DNA of 64,000 nucleotides, from the NCBI GenBank assembly GCA_944326245.1, contig CALVDF010000006.1, positions 51,641 through 115,640 of the forward strand. Direction: 5' to 3'. Position numbers and translations under genes: made by a program. The stretch's first letter is position 1, and each line of letters begins with the position of its first letter. The stretch comes from an uncultured Bacteroidales bacterium (GTDB taxonomy: Bacteria; Bacteroidota; Bacteroidia; Bacteroidales; UBA932). The notes below the pieces were generated by a model, which made no database searches, was not told the DNA's origin, and saw only the letters and a program-made list of their open reading frames with translations. Shown here piece by piece: positions 17,595 to 26,140 of this stretch.

Positions 17595-19364
17595 TTAGTA
17601 TATTTCATTGGTTTCAAGCTCTATTATGATAGTACTCAGCTTGTTGCGGTCGGCATCGAAATAGAGGGTTATCTCCTTGTCTGTTTCACCTGAATTAGTG
17701 AGCGTATAGAATGTGGCGCGTTTGCGTGTAGTGTTGTCTGAGAGTATGTGAACGTACGGAGTGAGTTGCCACAGAGTACTGTCATTGTATTCAACAGTCT
17801 GCGCTGTCTGTGTATCGATAGGGCCGAACTCGGATTCACCTTCGTAGATTGAGCCTGAAAATGAATTGCTGTACGGACGGTAAGACTTGTAAATGTAATT
17901 CGATATGTTTAGCCACAGATACTGGAAGTAGTCGCTGATTGCTGCCTGGGTACTGTCTTGCTCCATCAGACTCATGAGGAACCGGACACCTGTGCTGCGT
18001 CTTTCCAGATCAATGTTTAGATTTACTCCGGAGTTGACGACGTTGACCTCTCCGCTGGTCCCCAGGATGAGGGGGGATGTGGCTATACCCTTGCAGTCAG
18101 GGTTCATCATTATGTAGAGGTTGTCGAATGTGACTTCATCCGAAAAGTGCTTTGATGAGTAGTTAGGAGAAGTCCAGTAGTCGGAACTGTCTCTGCACAT
18201 GTTGGTATTCGCAAACAGCAGGTTCTGTGTTCCCTGAGGTACTGAGAAGGTGTAGCGTCCGTTGATGATGGCCTTCTGCGGTTTGGGATAGCCGTCTGCA
18301 AGGGAGTCCCCGTTCTCTGTCAGGAACGGGTATACCCACAGGGTATCTGTGCCGAGGATGAAGTCCCTGTATGTGGTGTCGCTGACGGATTCGGACTGAA
18401 GTTCCATGTCCAGACTCATCGCGGGGTCCACAATGATGTCGGCGTAGTCCATGTCTATCTCCATATCCTCGTGTTCCAGACTGTCAACGACGAATCCCAT
18501 GCCGTCGCTTCTCTGTCGCAGAGTGAGGGTGAGATTGTAATGTTTGTTGGCTTCGAAACCTGTATCCATGTTGGATGTCAGTGTCTGTCCGTTCCCGGAA
18601 GTGGTTGTCAGCGAAAGGGTGAATTCCGGTGTTGTGCCAGGTGTGGACGGGAAGATGAACATTTCGCGTGCAAGGCACAGTACAGAGTCTTGCGGAATGG
18701 CGGTCGAGTTCCAGTTGTGGGTTATGTTCCCGTAATATGTCCCTGAATTATCGTTTATCGATGAGACGCAGTATGTGGACATTGCGGGTACACTCAACGA
18801 CACGCGGGAAAAGAACTGTGACAGATCCTGGATGAACTCTTCGCTGTTTTTCTGTTTTACCCTGAAGTTGAGAGTCACTTGCGCTACTTTGCGGCTGAGA
18901 TGGACCTGATGAATGACTGTATTGTCTGCGGTCCCGTCTGTCTTGGGCAGCAGTCCCATAACCAGATCTGTCTCGGATCCTGGAGTGCCGTCAGCCATGG
19001 TTATTTTCATCAGGGTGTCCCCGTCTGCCGGGGCTGTTATGGAATACCGCCCGAGTCCGTCGGTAATGTTGGTAAAAACTACATCCTGCGATGTCTGGGG
19101 CATGTAGTAGGTATATTCCGTGCCCACTATGGAGTTGGCTGTTACGGGTATTCCGTTCAGTCCTGCAAGTTCACCTTCCAGCCCGAAAGGGTAGGCATAT
19201 ATCATGTCGGAACCAAGCGCTACCGGACTTTTGGTAGTGGGGGCCGATGCCGTTATTTTCAGTATGTTGCCGCGGCCGGTGTCTGGATCAACCGGTTCGA
19301 CGGTGCAGGCTGTGGCTGCGGCGGCAGCAAGCAACAGCAGCGGTATGTATCTGTAGAAATCCAT
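17595..19364 (-). CDS. Lipoprotein with two tandem fimbrillin-like modules
   Basis: This encodes 589 residues. The lipobox ends at C20 (AAATAC). The protein consists of two successive fimbrillin-like units. Unit one runs from about 45 to 305 (YAYPF, then YYMPQTSQDVVFTNI, a helix LSRKVAQVTLNF, and a final YNLTLTLRQ strand). Unit two runs from about 330 to the C-terminus (WVYPF, then FSVPQGTQNLLFAN, LERRSTGVRFLM and a last IIIELE strand). Such FimA/Mfa1-like folds build Bacteroidales fimbriae after lipoprotein export and proteolytic strand removal. A two-unit subunit is unusual. It is fifth in the operon, with gaps of 2 and 5 bases to its neighbours. A stalk or adaptor role is an inference. Confidence 0.78.
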   Translation of the reverse strand: MDFYRYIPLLLLAAAAATACTVEPVDPDTGRGNILKITASAPTTKSPVALGSDMIYAYPFGLEGELAGLNGIPVTANSIVGTEYTYYMPQTSQDVVFTNITDGLGRYSITAPADGDTLMKITMADGTPGSETDLVMGLLPKTDGTADNTVIHQVHLSRKVAQVTLNFRVKQKNSEEFIQDLSQFFSRVSLSVPAMSTYCVSSINDNSGTYYGNITHNWNSTAIPQDSVLCLAREMFIFPSTPGTTPEFTLSLTTTSGNGQTLTSNMDTGFEANKHYNLTLTLRQRSDGMGFVVDSLEHEDMEIDMDYADIIVDPAMSLDMELQSESVSDTTYRDFILGTDTLWVYPFLTENGDSLADGYPKPQKAIINGRYTFSVPQGTQNLLFANTNMCRDSSDYWTSPNYSSKHFSDEVTFDNLYIMMNPDCKGIATSPLILGTSGEVNVVNSGVNLNIDLERRSTGVRFLMSLMEQDSTQAAISDYFQYLWLNISNYIYKSYRPYSNSFSGSIYEGESEFGPIDTQTAQTVEYNDSTLWQLTPYVHILSDNTTRKRATFYTLTNSGETDKEITLYFDADRNKLSTIIIELETNEIY

Positions 19365-19366
19365 GG

Positions 19367-21853
19367 TTAAAATTCAATTTCTTTGTCAATGTTCTCTATT
19401 ACGTCTATTGTAAACTGGTTGCCGGTTTCGTTCGAGAAATCGTACAGATTGATGTTCAGGTCGTATGCGCAGTTAGGTTCGAGAGACTTGAATACACCGG
19501 TACGGGTTATGGTAGAGTTGTCGTTCCTGAATGTGATTTCGACCATCACCGAGAAGGCTTCCGAGGTGCCTGACGGCAGGACATTGATGTTCTGTATCAG
19601 CAGTTGCTCACTTGTCGTGGATATGTTGTCGGTGTCTGATGTCAGTGTACTGTGCCCTGAGTACCTGCCGTTGCCGTCGGAGTCTATTATGTACGAAGAT
19701 GATATTCCGGATGCAGTTATGGATATGGAGGATATCTCTGACGAAAGGTTCTGGCACTGTTTGCCTGAGGCATCGAAGTAGGCCAGTCTTATGGCGGATA
19801 TCCAGGAACTTACCCTTTCAGGGGAGGCGGACATCTGGACATTGTCCTGTATGTCTGTATTCTCTGCTGTATATATCAGCAGGTCGGATGTCAGTTCTCC
19901 GTTGCCTGCGGTTTTCCACTGGAGCCTGTCGTTTTCCCCTTCGGGCTTCACTGCTTCCAGGCTGGAGAATACCAGATCCTGACTGCCCCGGTACAAGGTG
20001 AATGCAAACAGGTTTTCAGCCTCATGTGAGCCGTATACTGTTTCACCGCTTCCGATTATGTCATCCCTGAAGTAGTAGCCGTAGAAATGGGCCGGGGGTA
20101 CGGTCTGCATATCTTCCGGAGAAGACCATGCAGGAACGGCAATGCTCAGGAATACGTTTACAGGGGATTCAGGCAGACCTTCGGTGTTGACTCTGGTTAC
20201 CTCCCCGTAGGTGGTGCCTATACCTTCTACCTTGGCAAAGCTGCGTATGTAGTAGACGGTTCCGCTCTCACCATTGAACCTGTCAGTCCAGGTGTATGGC
20301 ATGGGGGTCTGCGCTGAGATCTCACCTTCGTGTATGATCGATTCCAGATTGTTTTCCAGGGAAAGGTCGGGGGACTTGCCCAGGAGGGAGCCGAATATAA
20401 CGGTCTCGGGATCTCCGGGATGGTTCATGGTTGATTTTATGGATATGTCTGACCCGTTTACGGATATTTCGTTTGTCGGATCCAGTACGGGACGGCCGGT
20501 GGTGTATACCAGGTATGTCTCGGATGTCGCTTGTCCCATTCCGTTCTCGGCAAAGGCAGAGACGTAGTAGTAGGATGCAGAGTCCAGATTGTCTACAGTG
20601 ATGTCTATGGCAGTCTGGCTGTCGGATTCGTCAGCAAGTTCTGTAAGTGAAGAAGGGTCTGAACCGAACATGAAGCCTTTTCTGATGATCTGGGAAGACC
20701 CGGGACTGGTTATTCCGTATGTCAGGCGCATGCTGTTGGTAGATGGCTGGAATGAGAAATCTCCAAGTACAGGTATCTCGTTGGGCATGTTCTGGGCTGT
20801 AATCTCGCAGTCAGGGAGATAGGTCTGAAGGGCATCTATCTGGTCCTGCGGTATCGGAAGGCCGCTTATTACCAGTTTTTTGAGCAACGTCATGCCGTAG
20901 AGGACGGATATGTCGCTGATGGTGTTGCTTTCTCCCTGTGCACTGCCCAGGATCAGGGTGTTAAGCTGCATACCTTCGAGGAAGGATATGTCGCTGATTG
21001 CATTTTTGGACAGATCCAGATATGTCAGACTGTGCATTCCGGAAACCGACTCCAGATCGGTGATGCCGGGAGAGTGCCTGATGGTCAGGGATGTAATGTA
21101 GTTCTGGTCGGCAATGTCACTGATGGATGTGAGATTGTCGTTTCCTATCAGGGTCCATGTTTTTATTCTGTACTGGAACAGCGGTTCTACATTGCTTATC
21201 GCCGTATTCAGGATTATGTACAGTCCACCTCCTGTTACTTCCGTTATTGCTCCGCCGAAACTTGCCAGATCGGCGTTGGAAATGGAAGAGGTACGGTAGA
21301 AGGTGTAGCTTGTCCCTCCGATTGATGTCGTGTATGTGTCTGTTTCCGATGCCGGACTTGCAGTGTTCTGCTGGTTGCCTGTTGACCCGAAGATAAGGTT
21401 ACCGTTGATGCGGGTGTATTCGGCTATGAATTTCGAAATGTCCTGACCGGACTGAAGCAGGGTGTTTCCGTCGCTTGTATGCACCCCGGAACCTTGCTGT
21501 TTTACAGTTACTGCCAGAGTGTATCCGGAGCTGCGCTCAGATATAGTTATGGTAGCTGTGCGCGGGTCTTCCGATTCGTTGGAAAAGACATTGATGGTTA
21601 CTGTATTTCCAGAAACCATGGCGGCTGTCCAGCTTTGCGATGTTCTTGCACTTAGTGTCCGGTTTGTTTTGAATCTCAGTGTGATGACTCCGCCCTCATT
21701 GGAAAAGTCGTTGTATGATGTCTGACCGTATTCAAGGCTTGTATATGGAAAACTTCCATATATCCCGTCCACAGAGGAAGTGCAGGAATAAGCTCCGAGA
21801 ATGAGGGCGGCCAGAAATACCGGGGAAATATATTTTAAGAGATTGCTCTTCAT
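19367..21853 (-). CDS. Lipoprotein: BACON, short LRR, FN3-like repeats and C-terminal fimbrillin-like module
   Basis: This encodes 828 residues, with a lipobox ending at C24 (GAYSC). A BACON-like sandwich (about 45-125, ending VTVKQQG) is followed by a short internalin-like LRR block (about 210-335; ISDIADQNYITSLTI, LTYLDLSKNAISDISFL). Two FN3-like domains come next (about 345-560). A divergent fimbrillin-like module ends the protein (YYFRDD, RGSQDLVFSSLEA, CAYDLNINLYDFS). The order is roughly the mirror of the 1,269-residue protein, where the fimbrillin-like part is first and the LRRs last. It could be a tip or adhesin subunit; that is inference. It lies 2 bases before the next gene and 21 bases after the barrel gene. 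Confidence 0.77.
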   Translation of the reverse strand: MKSNLLKYISPVFLAALILGAYSCTSSVDGIYGSFPYTSLEYGQTSYNDFSNEGGVITLRFKTNRTLSARTSQSWTAAMVSGNTVTINVFSNESEDPRTATITISERSSGYTLAVTVKQQGSGVHTSDGNTLLQSGQDISKFIAEYTRINGNLIFGSTGNQQNTASPASETDTYTTSIGGTSYTFYRTSSISNADLASFGGAITEVTGGGLYIILNTAISNVEPLFQYRIKTWTLIGNDNLTSISDIADQNYITSLTIRHSPGITDLESVSGMHSLTYLDLSKNAISDISFLEGMQLNTLILGSAQGESNTISDISVLYGMTLLKKLVISGLPIPQDQIDALQTYLPDCEITAQNMPNEIPVLGDFSFQPSTNSMRLTYGITSPGSSQIIRKGFMFGSDPSSLTELADESDSQTAIDITVDNLDSASYYYVSAFAENGMGQATSETYLVYTTGRPVLDPTNEISVNGSDISIKSTMNHPGDPETVIFGSLLGKSPDLSLENNLESIIHEGEISAQTPMPYTWTDRFNGESGTVYYIRSFAKVEGIGTTYGEVTRVNTEGLPESPVNVFLSIAVPAWSSPEDMQTVPPAHFYGYYFRDDIIGSGETVYGSHEAENLFAFTLYRGSQDLVFSSLEAVKPEGENDRLQWKTAGNGELTSDLLIYTAENTDIQDNVQMSASPERVSSWISAIRLAYFDASGKQCQNLSSEISSISITASGISSSYIIDSDGNGRYSGHSTLTSDTDNISTTSEQLLIQNINVLPSGTSEAFSVMVEITFRNDNSTITRTGVFKSLEPNCAYDLNINLYDFSNETGNQFTIDVIENIDKEIEF

Positions 21854-21874
21854 GCTTGGATATATTGATGTGTT

Positions 21875-22519
21875 TTATTTGAATGCCGATTTCCTGTAGG
21901 AGTAGAGCCTGAACCCGAGGCCTACGGACGCTGTGATTGCCGGGGCGCCATTGCCCATTGTGACATAGGCCGGACTAAGTCCGTAGGTGCCTCTTATATT
22001 GAGATATACTACGCGCCCCATATTGAATTTGAATCCGGCCAGTACGCTGACATAGTATTCGAGGGCTCCGCTGTCCGGATTGATTGTGTGCCCTTTGTTG
22101 CTGCCGGTGGTTTCTGTATATTCAGCACCCATGAGGATGGACTGCTGGAAGCCGGCTTCGAATATGACACTGCGTCCCATCCACAGGTGGAGAGAGACTG
22201 GAATATGCACGTACTGTTGAGTGAGTTTTGCTGTCAGGCCGGAGTCATAGCCTTGGTCAGTCAGTAGGGTATAGCTCCCTGTCTGGTATGAATAGACGGC
22301 TTCGGCATAGAAACCTACCACGCGGCCGAGTCTCAGTTCGAAGTTGGCTCCCCCGTAGCCCCCGTATCCGATGCCGGGGTACAGGACAGGATCGGTCTTG
22401 ATGTATGTTCCTAATCCGCCTCCCTCTATGCCGAAGGAGAATTTGACAAACTGGGCCTTTGCGGACGTGCAGGCTAAAGTCAGTATAAGAATTGTAAATA
22501 AGAGTCTATGGTGTCTCAT
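21875..22519 (-). CDS. Small outer-membrane beta-barrel protein
   Basis: This encodes 214 residues. A signal peptide (about residues 1-22, ending SAKAQ) precedes alternating amphipathic strands rich in Gly, Tyr and Phe (FSFGIEGGG, VVGFYAEAVYSYQTG, VIFEAGFQQSILMG), ending in a barrel-closing GFRLYSYR strand. This fits the PorT/OmpA-like 8-stranded barrel families that are common in Bacteroidota. It lies between the caspase-like gene and the three lipoprotein genes, with gaps of 33 and 21 bases. A role as an anchor or export partner for those lipoproteins is plausible but not shown. No OmpA peptidoglycan-binding domain is present. Confidence 0.75.
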   Translation of the reverse strand: MRHHRLLFTILILTLACTSAKAQFVKFSFGIEGGGLGTYIKTDPVLYPGIGYGGYGGANFELRLGRVVGFYAEAVYSYQTGSYTLLTDQGYDSGLTAKLTQQYVHIPVSLHLWMGRSVIFEAGFQQSILMGAEYTETTGSNKGHTINPDSGALEYYVSVLAGFKFNMGRVVYLNIRGTYGLSPAYVTMGNGAPAITASVGLGFRLYSYRKSAFK

Positions 22520-22552
22520 GTCGTTGACGGATGCTGGTCTAAGTTCTGGTAA

Positions 22553-25249
22553 TTAAGGAATCCACTGTTTCCAGTTCTGCTCTATGCCCGGACCGCTGAG
22601 GAGTTCCGGGGTCTGTTCCATGTTGTTGATCCATATGGAGCTGGCCTGGACTTTGGACTTCACTGCCTCGTAAAGTTCCTCAAGCGTGATGTCTCCATAG
22701 GAGTCTTTGAGCTGTTTGAGCAGGAAGTATGTGAACATTCCGTGCTGCTTTTCCTGATAGGGCATGGATCTTTGGGTTGCGGAAGATGCGGTCATGACTA
22801 CCAGGTTGCCCTTTATGGGAGTCTCTTTGGGCTGTATCACTATGCCGCGGCCCACTCCGCTGTAGCAGGCGTCGAGGAATACCATAGTCCTCTTGGCTCC
22901 GCTTCCGCTGAGTGTGGCATACATCTTCTCGAGCTTTATGCCTTCGGTAGGGGATGTGGTGCTGACGTCTACAGGGATCAGGTAGGTCTCTCTGGAGTTG
23001 CCGTCCACCTGGCCGTGACCGGCATAGTAGACGTAGAGTTCCACCTGGCCGGGATTGAGACCGGCGATGCGGGCTATCTTGTTGATGTTGAAATTCATCT
23101 GGGAGTAAGTGGCATTCTTGAGTAGAATGATGTTGTTTTCAGGAACACCGAGTATGTTCTTTGCGTATTCGCTGAAGGTTTCGGCATCTGAAACTGCGAA
23201 GTCCACGTTGGGCTCGTAGAGAGTCTGCTGCTTGAACGAGTTGTAGTCCTCGTTTCCGATGACCAGGGCAAATTTGTTGTTGTCAGGATCCTTTATCCGG
23301 GTGAGTCCCGAGAGCAGTTCGGACTGCTGGATGCTTGTGGCAGGAGTCCCGCTATCAGATGCAGTTTCAGTCTGTTCTTCGTGGCGTTCAGCCATCTGAG
23401 CCTGTGCCTGTGCCAGGTATGCAGGCATTGCGTATGATGTAGAACCTCCGCCAAGAAGGTTGACAGCGACATTGAGCTTGCCGGTCTCGAACATCATGTA
23501 TTTGACGTCGGAGTGTTTTCTGGTATAGTCGGTGATTGTCGCCACGATTGAAAGCTGGCCGGCGGCAGATACAGAGGTGTCGAGAGAGAACGTCTGTTTC
23601 CATTCCCTGGTCTCGTCAGGGTTGAGGTCTCCTATGCGGATAATGGATGCCGATGATTTTACGCCTGAAGGCCACCTCATGGTGACAGTGACATCCTTTG
23701 CTATGTCAGAGCCTTTGTTGATGACAGAAAATTCCACTACTGCATTTTTGCCGGGGGCAAGAACCGAGTGGTCGGGAGTGTGTATCCAGTAGTTGGCCAG
23801 CAGAGGCTCACACTGGTTGATTCCCAGGGCCGGGAAAGTGAGGGATGAGTTGGTCGCCAGGAACTGGTTGTCTGCTATTGCCTTGAAGCTTACATTGATG
23901 TCCTGGGACACGAGATCCATGTTGGACTGTCCCTGGAATGATACAGTGGCGTATTCTCCCGGACCGATACGGTTGGCTTTCACTTGGTTGGAACCGTATG
24001 TGAACCACATGGCCTGTTCGGCTTCTCCGGAGAGGGTGACAGTTACGCCTTCCACTGGATCCTTGCCGTAGTTTTTCAGGACGACATCCAGTCTGAATTT
24101 TTCTCCTGACTCTACCCGTCCGTTGCCGCTGTTGTCGGCGAGAGTTACTTTTTCGATACGCAGGTCAGGCCAGGTATCGTTGGGACCGCTCTGGCGGATG
24201 ATTCCCTGACGTCCGCCGTAGGCTACGTATGCAAGACCGTCATTGAAGTCGGAGGTATAGGAGAATATGGTGTCGATAATGATCTTTCCGGTAGGGTTGA
24301 TGAATCCGTATTTGCCGTTGATGCAGACCCAGGCTTTGCCTTCGGAAAAATCGCCTGCTGCAGAACATTTTTCAGGCAGATTGATGGCTGTAAGTCCGTC
24401 CGGGCGGATATATTTCAGGCGGCCGTTGCTGGTCTGTACCAGCGCGACGCCTTCCTTGAACTTGGATACTTTGGTATAGCTTGTAGGTATAAGGGAGTAG
24501 CGGCCCTGGTCGTATCTGATGAACAGGTATTTTTGGCCCTGTTTCAGGAAGCCGCTGCCGTATTCGCTTGACAGGTACGTGTTGTCGGCTGTAAAGGGGA
24601 AGTCGAGGGTCTTTCTTTTGCCTTTTGAGTTGATGGAGAAGTGGCGTCCGTTGATGGTCACGAGAGCTCTCTCCCCGAAGAAATCACTGGCCTGATCGAA
24701 GATAGGCTCGATGGCGAAGAATCCTCTGCCGTCTATGTATCCGTAACGGTCCTGTCCGCGTACTTTCTTCTTGACTCTGGCAAGTCCGTTGCTGTAGGAG
24801 TAGAATGTCATGTCGGACGGTAGACCCTGGACTTTGCCGTTGGCATTGATGTAGTACCAGCTCTTGTCTATGGCTGCCAGCGCCACATTGTCGGAGAAGG
24901 GGGCGATGGTGTCGTAGATGCATTTGTAGACCTCGCGGCCGGTAGGCGTGATGACACCCCATTTACCTTCCTTCTTGACTATGGCCAGGCCGTGGTCGAA
25001 ATCCTTGACTTCGTCATATTCCGCAGGAATCACGACATTGCCCTTCACATCCTCGTAGCCCCATTTGCCGGCTTCGTAGAAAGCTGCGAAATTGTCGGAG
25101 TAGGGACGCTGGCTCTGTCCGTGTACGGTCCTGACCCATTTGAATGTGGCTGTCTCACTCCCTTTCTTTGTCTGTGCTCCGAGCTGGGGGGCTGTCAGAG
25201 ACAGAAACAGAATCAGTAAAGAGATGAACGCAATTTTGTTTTTTTTCAT
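22553..25249 (-). CDS. Secreted WG-repeat / Ig-like / caspase (peptidase C14) protein
   Basis: This encodes 898 residues. A signal peptide (about 1-25, ending LGAQ) is followed by six or more WG-type repeats (about 45-360; KWGYEDVKGNVVIPAEYDEV, KWGVITPTG, KYGFINPTGKIIID). Two Ig-like or CARDB-like sandwiches (about 375-605) and a polar linker come next. The last 240 residues are a caspase-like domain (FALVIGNEDY from 660). Both catalytic residues are present: His745 in YVYYAGHG and Cys795 in FLDACYSG. So this should be an active clan CD cysteine peptidase, exported to the periplasm or cell surface. Its specificity (Asp versus Arg/Lys) cannot be told. It is second in the operon, 29 bases after the DUF4384-like gene. 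Confidence 0.88.
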   Translation of the reverse strand: MKKNKIAFISLLILFLSLTAPQLGAQTKKGSETATFKWVRTVHGQSQRPYSDNFAAFYEAGKWGYEDVKGNVVIPAEYDEVKDFDHGLAIVKKEGKWGVITPTGREVYKCIYDTIAPFSDNVALAAIDKSWYYINANGKVQGLPSDMTFYSYSNGLARVKKKVRGQDRYGYIDGRGFFAIEPIFDQASDFFGERALVTINGRHFSINSKGKRKTLDFPFTADNTYLSSEYGSGFLKQGQKYLFIRYDQGRYSLIPTSYTKVSKFKEGVALVQTSNGRLKYIRPDGLTAINLPEKCSAAGDFSEGKAWVCINGKYGFINPTGKIIIDTIFSYTSDFNDGLAYVAYGGRQGIIRQSGPNDTWPDLRIEKVTLADNSGNGRVESGEKFRLDVVLKNYGKDPVEGVTVTLSGEAEQAMWFTYGSNQVKANRIGPGEYATVSFQGQSNMDLVSQDINVSFKAIADNQFLATNSSLTFPALGINQCEPLLANYWIHTPDHSVLAPGKNAVVEFSVINKGSDIAKDVTVTMRWPSGVKSSASIIRIGDLNPDETREWKQTFSLDTSVSAAGQLSIVATITDYTRKHSDVKYMMFETGKLNVAVNLLGGGSTSYAMPAYLAQAQAQMAERHEEQTETASDSGTPATSIQQSELLSGLTRIKDPDNNKFALVIGNEDYNSFKQQTLYEPNVDFAVSDAETFSEYAKNILGVPENNIILLKNATYSQMNFNINKIARIAGLNPGQVELYVYYAGHGQVDGNSRETYLIPVDVSTTSPTEGIKLEKMYATLSGSGAKRTMVFLDACYSGVGRGIVIQPKETPIKGNLVVMTASSATQRSMPYQEKQHGMFTYFLLKQLKDSYGDITLEELYEAVKSKVQASSIWINNMEQTPELLSGPGIEQNWKQWIP

Positions 25250-25278
25250 AGTGTATTTATAATGTTTTTGTTGTCAGG

Positions 25279-26082
25279 TTATTGTATGACTATAGCCTCT
25301 CTCCATGCTGCTCTTTCGTCTGCCGGGATGGAATAAATCCATTTGAGGACAGATTCGAATGTAATGGCGTTGTCTATAAAGGGAATGTCCCTTTTTGTGG
25401 CGACGGCAATGAGATTGATGGTCTCGAATTTTTTGGATTTGTCGAGTTTCTCCATAATGTACTCCATGTTCTCGTTTGTCGGGAACGTGTACGAGGTCTC
25501 CTTGTGGAACAGCTTTTTGGTTTCATATGAGTTGGGGAATATGACGGAACCTCCGTTGCCGTCGAACCAGAACAGGTGCATATAGGCATCGTGGCCGTAG
25601 ATTTTGGCTTTGAACGTGAGTCTGTCGCCTTCCTTGTAGATGGTCTGCGGCTGGTCTACGTCCAGTACGAACGTGGGGTCGATTTCGCCGCCCCGTTTGA
25701 CGTCCGCATCAATCGTTGCCACAGCATAGCGTTTGCCGTCCGAGAGCTCTTCGGAATATTCGACGTTTCTTATATTGATGAATCCGTCGACCTGGAGGGT
25801 GGTCATCCTCGAAAGTACCTGGCTGAATTCACTGCCGTCGTCCTGGCTTATAAGACCAGTGACGGTCCAGAGCTTTTCCGGTACTCCAGCCTTGCGCAGC
25901 GCCTCTGTCTTGGCATTCTGGAGGGCTTTCATCTCAGCCTCTTCCTGGGTGATGTGCCGGGATATTTCGCATTTGCCTACGGCTCCGCGGATTCTTTTTT
26001 CCTGTGCCTGTGCGCATGCAAAATGGGATATTCCTGTGAGTATTAATACAGACAGAAAAAGTACAGATTTCGAGAGTTTCAT
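25279..26082 (-). CDS. Secreted DUF4384-like protein, first gene of the caspase/fimbrillin operon
   Basis: This encodes 267 residues with a signal peptide (about 1-25, ACAQAQ). The N-terminal half resembles LPP20/flagellar assembly-type helical domains (EEAEMKALQNAKTEALRKAGV). The C-terminal half has the DUF4384 pattern seen next to caspase or kinase genes (YKEGDRLTFKAKI, YMHLFWFDGNGGSVIFPN, then a terminal helix). Its exact function is unknown. It begins the six-gene run, and a perfect inverted repeat ends at the base next to its ATG. The gap from the upstream tolC stop is 58 bases, so it could be read through from the efflux operon or started in that gap. Confidence 0.72.
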   Translation of the reverse strand: MKLSKSVLFLSVLILTGISHFACAQAQEKRIRGAVGKCEISRHITQEEAEMKALQNAKTEALRKAGVPEKLWTVTGLISQDDGSEFSQVLSRMTTLQVDGFINIRNVEYSEELSDGKRYAVATIDADVKRGGEIDPTFVLDVDQPQTIYKEGDRLTFKAKIYGHDAYMHLFWFDGNGGSVIFPNSYETKKLFHKETSYTFPTNENMEYIMEKLDKSKKFETINLIAVATKRDIPFIDNAITFESVLKWIYSIPADERAAWREAIVIQ

Positions 26083-26115
26083 AATTTACCAATTGAAATG
26101 CAAATTTGGTAAATT
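26083..26115. promoter_or_regulatory. Perfect 10-base inverted repeat abutting the first start codon of the caspase/fimbrillin operon
   Basis: AATTTACCAA (26083-26092) and TTGGTAAATT (26106-26115) are exact reverse complements separated by 13 bases. In the mRNA this would be a hairpin directly before the ATG; in DNA it could be an operator. There is no T-run after it on the reverse strand, so it is not a typical terminator of the efflux operon. Confidence 0.55.
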
Positions 26116-26140
26116 TTAATGAAAATATCAAAAATGTTTC

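Noticed and set aside
22553..26082. Caspase gene as part of an anti-phage abortive-infection system
   Set aside because: The protein has a signal peptide and sits with surface lipoproteins. No nuclease, gasdermin, nucleotide cyclase or TIR partner is present.
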